Source: Prevotellamassilia sp. (lineage in GTDB: Bacteria; Bacteroidota; Bacteroidia; Bacteroidales; Bacteroidaceae). Taken from it: 17,584 nucleotides of DNA. This document shows positions 14,344-17,584 of this stretch, piece after piece. The DNA is taken from assembly GCA_009775705.1 (NCBI GenBank), contig VSQE01000054.1, positions 1 to 17,584 on the forward strand. Reading direction: 5' to 3'. The notes beneath the pieces were generated by a model, which was not told the origin of the DNA, searched no databases, and saw only the letters and a program-made list of their open reading frames with translations. A program made the translations under genes and the position numbers. Numbering within the stretch: position 1 is the stretch's first letter; each line of letters opens with the position of its first letter.

Positions 14344-14832
14344 ATGAGACACAATAAAAAATTCAACCATCTGAGCCGTACTGCTTCTCATAGAGCGGCT
14401 ATGCTTTCCAACATGGCTTGTTCTTTGATTAAGCACAAAAGAATCACTACGACTCTCGCTAAGGCCAAGGCGCTGAAGAAGTATGTTGAGCCGCTGATCA
14501 CGAAGTGCAAGAACGACACCACCAATTCCCGTCGTGTTGTCTTCAGCTATCTTCAGGACAAATATGCCGTGACGGAACTCTTCAAGGAGATCTCCGTTAA
14601 GGTTGCCGACCGTCCCGGTGGCTATACCCGCATCATCAAGACCGGTTTCCGTGCCAGCGATGCTTCCGAAATGTGCTTTATCGAGTTGGTTGATTACGAT
14701 GAGAACATGGCCAAGACCAAGAAGAAGGCTACCCGTACCCGTCGTTCCAAGAAAGCTGCCGCTACGGCAGAGGCTCCGGCCGGAGAAGCACCCGTTGCAG
14801 AGACTGCAACCGAGGCTCCCGCTGCTGAGTAA
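14344..14832 (+). CDS. rplQ: 50S ribosomal protein L17 (bL17) with C-terminal tail
   Basis: L17 binds 23S rRNA near the exit tunnel. The 162-residue protein carries the standard core, MRHNKKFNHLSRTASHRAAML through TRIIKTGFRASDASEMCFIELVDY (to about 118), with the HKRITTTLAKAKALKKYVEPLIT segment between. Residues 119-162 form an added tail, first Lys/Arg-rich and then made mostly of Ala, Glu, Pro and Thr, likely disordered; tails of this sort occur in related Bacteroidota. It is the last gene of the cluster, and a strong terminator follows 28 bases after its stop. Confidence 0.97.
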   Translation: MRHNKKFNHLSRTASHRAAMLSNMACSLIKHKRITTTLAKAKALKKYVEPLITKCKNDTTNSRRVVFSYLQDKYAVTELFKEISVKVADRPGGYTRIIKTGFRASDASEMCFIELVDYDENMAKTKKKATRTRRSKKAAATAEAPAGEAPVAETATEAPAAE

Positions 14833-14860
14833 ATCATTACCGAAAACTTATTGCAATCCG

Positions 14861-14897
14861 CTCCGCGACCTGCATCAGGCAGGTCGCGGAGTTTTTT
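14861..14897 (+). terminator. Rho-independent terminator ending the ribosomal protein cluster
   Basis: A perfect 13-bp GC-rich stem pairs CTCCGCGACCTGC (14861-14873) with GCAGGTCGCGGAG (14879-14891) around a five-base loop. Six T residues follow directly at 14892-14897. This is an unusually stable intrinsic terminator, and it separates the ribosomal cluster from the ArsR operon. Confidence 0.92.
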
Positions 14898-14900
14898 ATT

Positions 14901-14939
14901 GCCGGCCGGCATCACGAAAAAATCCGGCAGATTTTTCGT
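14901..14939. other. Two further dyads upstream of the arsR promoter
   Basis: GCCGGCCGGC (14901-14910) is fully self-complementary. Next, ACGAAAAAATC (14914-14924) is matched by GATTTTTCGT (14930-14939), an inverted repeat with one unpaired A and a five-base spacer. The second overlaps the likely -33 region of the arsR promoter, so it could be a second regulator site or part of an additional weak terminator. Purpose unknown. Confidence 0.4.
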
Positions 14940-14965
14940 ACTTTGGAATAATGTTCGTAACTTTG
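14935..14965 (+). promoter_or_regulatory. Promoter of the arsR-ferredoxin operon
   Basis: TAACTTTG (14958-14965) fits the Bacteroidota -7 consensus TAnnTTTG exactly. Nineteen bases upstream is TTCG (14935-14938), a one-mismatch version of the -33 TTTG. Transcription would start near 14972, leaving a leader of only about 13 nt. A perfect TTTG lies at 14942-14945 but only 12 bases from the -7 element. Confidence 0.65.
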
Positions 14966-14977
14966 CGAACATTATTC
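14946..14977. promoter_or_regulatory. Predicted ArsR operator: perfect 12-bp inverted repeat around the -7 element
   Basis: GAATAATGTTCG (14946-14957) and CGAACATTATTC (14966-14977) are perfect reverse complements. The eight bases between them, TAACTTTG, are precisely the -7 promoter element. Long AT-rich inverted repeats ending in TTCG/CGAA are usual for ArsR-family repressors, and the arsR start codon lies only seven bases downstream. Binding here would block polymerase, so autorepression relieved by a ligand is the natural inference. Confidence 0.75.
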
Positions 14978-14984
14978 GAAGAAC

Positions 14985-15311
14985 ATGGAAGACCCTTATT
15001 CCGTACAGATGGAGAAGTTGGCGCGTTATGCCCGTGCAATGGGCAATGCGAAACGTATTCTGATCCTTCGTTATCTGGTGTCGAAAGGACCGTTGTACTT
15101 CTGTGACATCCACAAGATACTGCCTATAGCCAAAGCCACTGTCTCGCAGCATCTGGCTGAGTTGAAGAATGCCGGGCTGGTGGTGTCCGAAGAGCTGCCG
15201 CCGAAGGTGAAATACAGCATAGACTGTGAGGCTTGGTGCGAGGCCAAGAGACTGATGACACGTTTCTGGAACGAAGAGGACAGTTGCGGGTGTTTTTCCC
15301 TGGAAAAGTAA
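14985..15311 (+). CDS. ArsR-family winged-helix transcriptional repressor
   Basis: This is a dimeric DNA-binding regulator of the ArsR/SmtB type, expected to leave its operator when it binds metal, metalloid or another thiol-reactive signal. The 108-residue protein has the winged-helix core, with the recognition helix in IAKATVSQHLAELKNAGLV (about 48-66). The classical arsenic site ELCVCDL is replaced by LYFCDIHK, keeping only Cys40. Other cysteines lie at 81 and 85 (CEAWC) and in the C-terminal CGC (101, 103), giving an unusual possible ligand set. The ATG at 14985 follows a perfect inverted repeat that covers the promoter. Ferredoxin starts three bases after the stop. The signal it senses is not known. 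Confidence 0.88.
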   Translation: MEDPYSVQMEKLARYARAMGNAKRILILRYLVSKGPLYFCDIHKILPIAKATVSQHLAELKNAGLVVSEELPPKVKYSIDCEAWCEAKRLMTRFWNEEDSCGCFSLEK

Positions 15312-15314
15312 GAT

Positions 15315-15527
15315 ATGGCAAAAAAATTCAAAGCGGAGAACGAGCGCGACCGTTGTGTGGCATGTGGTGTCTGCACCAAGGTGTGTCCGCGCGAGGCCGT
15401 GTATGTCCATCAAGGTTGCTACGCCGTTGTGGACGGTGAGAGATGTATAGGTTGCGGGTTGTGCGTGAAAGCCTGTCCCGCGGGAGTGATGCACAAGATT
15501 AGAATCAATGCCGATGGCTGCGCGTAA
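15315..15527 (+). CDS. Two-cluster [4Fe-4S] ferredoxin
   Basis: A small electron carrier of 70 residues. Two classical cluster motifs are present: Cys14, 17, 20 and 24 (CVACGVCTKVCP) and Cys44, 47, 50 and 54 (CIGCGLCVKACP), each with the proline after the fourth cysteine. Two more cysteines, 35 and 69, are outside the motifs. There is no signal peptide, so it is cytoplasmic. It starts three bases after arsR, and its 3' end overlaps the start of the membrane protein gene by up to 20 bases. Together they resemble a NapH-type polyferredoxin split into two chains: the soluble cluster domain here and the membrane part next door. The redox partner is unproven. Confidence 0.9.
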   Translation: MAKKFKAENERDRCVACGVCTKVCPREAVYVHQGCYAVVDGERCIGCGLCVKACPAGVMHKIRINADGCA

Positions 15528-16122
15528 GAAAGTATGGAGCGACTGGATGTGGATCGTCTCCGCCACCTATTTCACCCTGGGATTTTTCAATATCCTGTTT
15601 GCCTGGTTGGGGATGGTCTGTTTCGCCTTGCCTTTGCTCATCGCTATTTTCGGCGGTAGCAAGGCGTATTGTAACAAGTATTGCGGGCGCGGCCAGCTGT
15701 TCCTGCTGCTGGGGAACACCTTCGGCCTTTCGCGCGGGAAGGTGGCGCCCCGCTGGCTGTCGTCCTCTTGGTTCCGCCACGGGTTTCTGGTATTCTTCAT
15801 GGCCTTCTTCGTGCAGATGATCTATGTCACCGTGCTCGTGTTCCGCGATGTGCGCGGCCTGTCCCAGACGGTGCACCTTCTCTGGACGATGAATGTGCCC
15901 TGGCACTGGGCCTATTCCGGCGGGGCGGATCCGTGGAAGGCCCAGTTTGCCTTCGGTCTCTACGGCATCATGCTCACCTCGCTCATTGCGGGCATCGTGC
16001 TGACGTTGGCCTATCGTCCGCGTACCTGGTGCGTTTTCTGCCCCATGGGCAATATGACCCAGCAGATCTGTAGACTCAAACATCATAGGAAAAATGGAAA
16101 CAAGAGTGAGTCAGGCCGTTGA
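15508..16122 (+). CDS. NapH-like membrane protein with CxxxC and CxxCP motifs
   Basis: A 204-residue membrane protein with hydrophobic segments at about 14-48 (long enough for two helices), 92-112 and 147-169. Two cysteine motifs sit at membrane edges: Cys55 and Cys59 (CNKYCGRGQ) after the first segments and Cys175 and Cys178 (CVFCPMGN) after the last. Paired motifs of this form occur in the membrane domain of NapH, NosR and CcoG relatives (Fer4_5 family), where they serve electron transfer near the membrane. The C-terminal ferredoxin domain of NapH is absent but is encoded just upstream. The start may be 15508 or 15514, both inside the ferredoxin frame. The 3' end overlaps the next gene by 29 bases. 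GC content is high (about 67% in 15901-15960 by hand count). Confidence 0.82.
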   Translation: MPMAARKKVWSDWMWIVSATYFTLGFFNILFAWLGMVCFALPLLIAIFGGSKAYCNKYCGRGQLFLLLGNTFGLSRGKVAPRWLSSSWFRHGFLVFFMAFFVQMIYVTVLVFRDVRGLSQTVHLLWTMNVPWHWAYSGGADPWKAQFAFGLYGIMLTSLIAGIVLTLAYRPRTWCVFCPMGNMTQQICRLKHHRKNGNKSESGR

Positions 16123-16489
16123 GAAGAAGAAAAGCGGCCGTTACAATTGCGCCCAGTCCGTGGCCTGTACTTACTGCGACCTGGCGGGTTTGGACGAGGA
16201 AACGATGTATGCTGTTGCCGGAGCCTTTGGTGCCGGCATGGGCAATATGGAGGGAACGTGCGGAGCCTTGTCGGGTGCCGGCATGGTGCTGGGGGTGCGT
16301 CTGCACGACCGTGCCGCCGCCATGAAGGCCATGCGGCGCGTCATGACGAAGTTCGGGGAGCGCAATGGCGCCACCGTGTGCAAGTTGCTGAAGGGCAACG
16401 GAAGCGGCTGTGCGTTGCGGGCCTGTGATGATTGCGTGGCCGATGCCGCCGAGTTTGTCGAGGACGAGCTGAACGCTGTGGGGGCATGA
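16094..16489 (+). CDS. C_GCAxxG_C_C family Cys-rich putative redox protein
   Basis: The 131-residue protein fits the C_GCAxxG_C_C family, whose function is not established but whose conserved cysteines suggest binding of a redox cofactor or metal. Features in order: GRYNCAQSV with Cys19; Cys25 and Cys28; GAFGAGMGNMEGTCGALSGAGMVLG (43-67) with Cys56, the family core; Cys96; then Cys106, 111 and 114 (CALRACDDC). There is no signal peptide or membrane segment. The ATG at 16094 fits the usual start, with about 15 residues before the first conserved Cys, and overlaps the membrane protein gene by 29 bases, so the two are likely co-translated. A role as cytoplasmic partner of the ferredoxin and membrane protein is inference. 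Confidence 0.88.
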   Translation: METRVSQAVEKKKSGRYNCAQSVACTYCDLAGLDEETMYAVAGAFGAGMGNMEGTCGALSGAGMVLGVRLHDRAAAMKAMRRVMTKFGERNGATVCKLLKGNGSGCALRACDDCVADAAEFVEDELNAVGA

Positions 16490-16529
16490 AGAAGAGAAAG
16501 ATACCAACAGGATAAAAACGACCAAAACG

Positions 16530-16892
16530 ATGAAAGTAGCTGTACCAGCAAGAGACGGGCATGTGGACGACCATTTCGGTCATTGTGCCGCTTATGAGAT
16601 TTTCGAGATAGACGACAATCGCCGGATTGTCTCCACCGACAGTCTGCCGGCTCCCGGCGGATGCGGATGCAAGTCCGGCATCGCTATGGTGCTCCGCAAC
16701 ATGGGAGTCAGCGTGATGCTGGCCGGAAACATGGGGCAGGGTGCCGTTGGCAAGCTCGCGGAAAACGGCATCGAGGTGATCCGCGGTTGCCACGGGGAGA
16801 CCGGCGAGGTGGTGGAGCGCTATCTGGCCGGCGGCCTGACGGACAATGCCCAGATCTGCGACCACCACGACTGCCATCACCCCCACGAGTAG
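16530..16892 (+). CDS. NifX/NifB-C-like protein (Nitro_FeMo-Co family) with His/Cys tail
   Basis: The family includes NifX, NifY and the C-terminal domain of NifB, small RNase H-fold proteins that carry iron-sulfur or iron-molybdenum cluster precursors. Many members occur in organisms without nitrogenase. The 120-residue protein shows MKVAVPARDGHVDDHFGHC (Cys19), PGGCGCKSGIA (Cys45, 47), LAGNMGQGAV, then IEVIRGCHGETGEVVERYLAG (Cys87). The tail, from about 107, carries Cys110, Cys115 and five His (112, 113, 116, 117, 119), a likely metal site. It lies 40 bases after the Cys-rich gene with no terminator in between, so it probably belongs to the same operon. No nif gene is seen here. Confidence 0.88.
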   Translation: MKVAVPARDGHVDDHFGHCAAYEIFEIDDNRRIVSTDSLPAPGGCGCKSGIAMVLRNMGVSVMLAGNMGQGAVGKLAENGIEVIRGCHGETGEVVERYLAGGLTDNAQICDHHDCHHPHE

Positions 16893-16940
16893 ACTTTTCC
16901 CGAAAACACGGAGTTACAAATTCAGACTTTATTTTCAAGC

Positions 16941-17584
16941 ATGATTTCAGTAGACGGCCTCACGGTGGAATTCGGAGGCACCACACTCTTCAGTGACATT
17001 TCTTTCGTGATCAATGAGAAGGACCGTATCGCCCTGATGGGAAAGAACGGCGCGGGCAAGTCCACCCTTCTGAAAATCCTGGCCGGCGTGCGTACCGCCA
17101 CGCGAGGTTCCGTCTCGGCCCCCAAAGGGACCGTCATTGCCTATCTGCCGCAGCATCTCATGACCGAAGACGGCCGTACCGTCTTCGACGAGGCGGCGCA
17201 GGCCTTCGCCCACCTGCACCGTATGGAGGCTGAGATCGAGGACCTCAACCGCCAGCTGGCCGAGCGCACCGACTACGAGAGTGCGGAATATATGGATCTG
17301 ATTGAGCGTGTCGCCACCATGAGCGAGAAGTTCTATGCCATCGACATGACCCATTTCGAGGAGGACGTGGAGAAGACCCTGCTCGGCCTCGGTTTCGCGC
17401 GTGCCGACCTACAGCGGCCCACGAGCGATTTCTCCGGAGGTTGGCGTATGCGCATCGAGCTGGCAAAGCTGTTGTTGCAGAATCCTGACGTGCTGCTGCT
17501 TGACGAGCCCACCAACCATCTGGACATCGAGAGCATCGGCTGGTTGGAGGACTTTCTCGTCAACAACGGCAAGGCCGTCGTGGG
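16941..17584 (+). CDS. ABC-F family ATPase, 5' part (runs off the window)
   Basis: ABC-F proteins are soluble ATPases with two ABC domains and no membrane part. Most act on the ribosome, some in translation control and some in antibiotic resistance. The visible 214 residues cover the first ABC domain: Walker A GKNGAGKST (34-42), a Q-loop around YLPQH (68-72), a helical arm region at about 86-135, signature FSGGW (164-168) and Walker B plus the ABC-F hallmark LLLDEPTNHLD (185-195). The start at 16941 is the first ATG and gives the usual N-terminus, where ISVDGLTVEFGG leads to the first strand. I cannot tell whether it is a housekeeping Uup/YdiF type or a resistance type without the second half. 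No clear promoter or terminator separates it from the preceding gene. Confidence 0.93.
   Translation, partial: MISVDGLTVEFGGTTLFSDISFVINEKDRIALMGKNGAGKSTLLKILAGVRTATRGSVSAPKGTVIAYLPQHLMTEDGRTVFDEAAQAFAHLHRMEAEIEDLNRQLAERTDYESAEYMDLIERVATMSEKFYAIDMTHFEEDVEKTLLGLGFARADLQRPTSDFSGGWRMRIELAKLLLQNPDVLLLDEPTNHLDIESIGWLEDFLVNNGKAVV

Noticed and set aside
14694..15566. Long open frame on the - strand (290 codons) across the rplQ-arsR-ferredoxin junction
   Set aside because: It lies antisense to three well-supported genes and through a terminator and operator, and its translation shows no recognisable family. It is explained by codon bias on the + strand.
15505..16086. 193-codon open frame on the - strand
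   Set aside because: Antisense to the NapH-like gene; the His/Glu/Arg-rich translation reflects the complement of high-GC hydrophobic codons.
15508..16122. Possible frameshift or misannotation because of the overlaps with both neighbours
   Set aside because: All three proteins are complete with their expected ends and motifs; short overlaps fit translational coupling.
15315..16892. Interpretation as a nitrogen-fixation island because of the NifX-like gene
   Set aside because: No nifHDK, nifB or nifE/N genes are visible, and this protein family is common in non-fixing anaerobes.
1..17584. CRISPR arrays, tRNA genes, insertion sequences or phage genes
   Set aside because: None found: no spaced repeat array, no tRNA-like cloverleaf, and no transposase or integrase frame.

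Overview
The window is bacterial chromosome from a member of the Bacteroidota, most likely order Bacteroidales. Three things point there: the protein variants (L36, S14 and S4 without zinc cysteines, an L22 with an N-terminal extension, an L17 with a charged and Ala/Glu-rich tail), promoters of the TTTG-N19-TAnnTTTG type, and gene starts that almost all lack a Shine-Dalgarno sequence and sit behind A/T-rich leaders. I cannot fix the genus from sequence alone.

Region 1 (1-461) has no gene. It holds a strong terminator for something upstream, two tandem 21-base repeats with dyad symmetry, one very good Bacteroidota promoter, and a leader of about 130 nt that can fold. Region 2 (462-14832) is a continuous S10-spc-alpha ribosomal protein cluster, all on the + strand: rplC, rplD, rplW, rplB, rpsS, rplV, rpsC, rplP, rpmC, rpsQ, rplN, rplX, rplE, rpsN, rpsH, rplF, rplR, rpsE, rpmD, rplO, secY, map, infA, rpmJ, rpsM, rpsK, rpsD, rpoA, rplQ. 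Gaps are 0-49 bases and several genes overlap or nearly touch. The cluster starts at rplC, so rpsJ (S10), the usual first gene, is not next to it. A strong rho-independent terminator closes the cluster at 14861-14897. Together these genes make much of both ribosomal subunits, the SecY translocon channel, methionine aminopeptidase, IF-1 and the RNA polymerase alpha subunit.

Region 3 (14901-16892) is the accessory part and the most interesting. An ArsR-family repressor gene has a perfect 12-bp inverted repeat whose 8-base spacer is exactly the -7 promoter element. It is followed, with overlapping reading frames, by a two-cluster [4Fe-4S] ferredoxin, a membrane protein with NapH-like cysteine motifs, a Cys-rich C_GCAxxG_C_C-family protein and a NifX/NifB-C-like (Nitro_FeMo-Co family) protein with a His/Cys tail. 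This looks like one self-regulated redox or metal-cluster operon of unknown function.

Region 4 (16941-17584) is the 5' part of an ABC-F family ATPase gene that runs off the window. I found no tRNA, rRNA, CRISPR array, transposase or phage gene.
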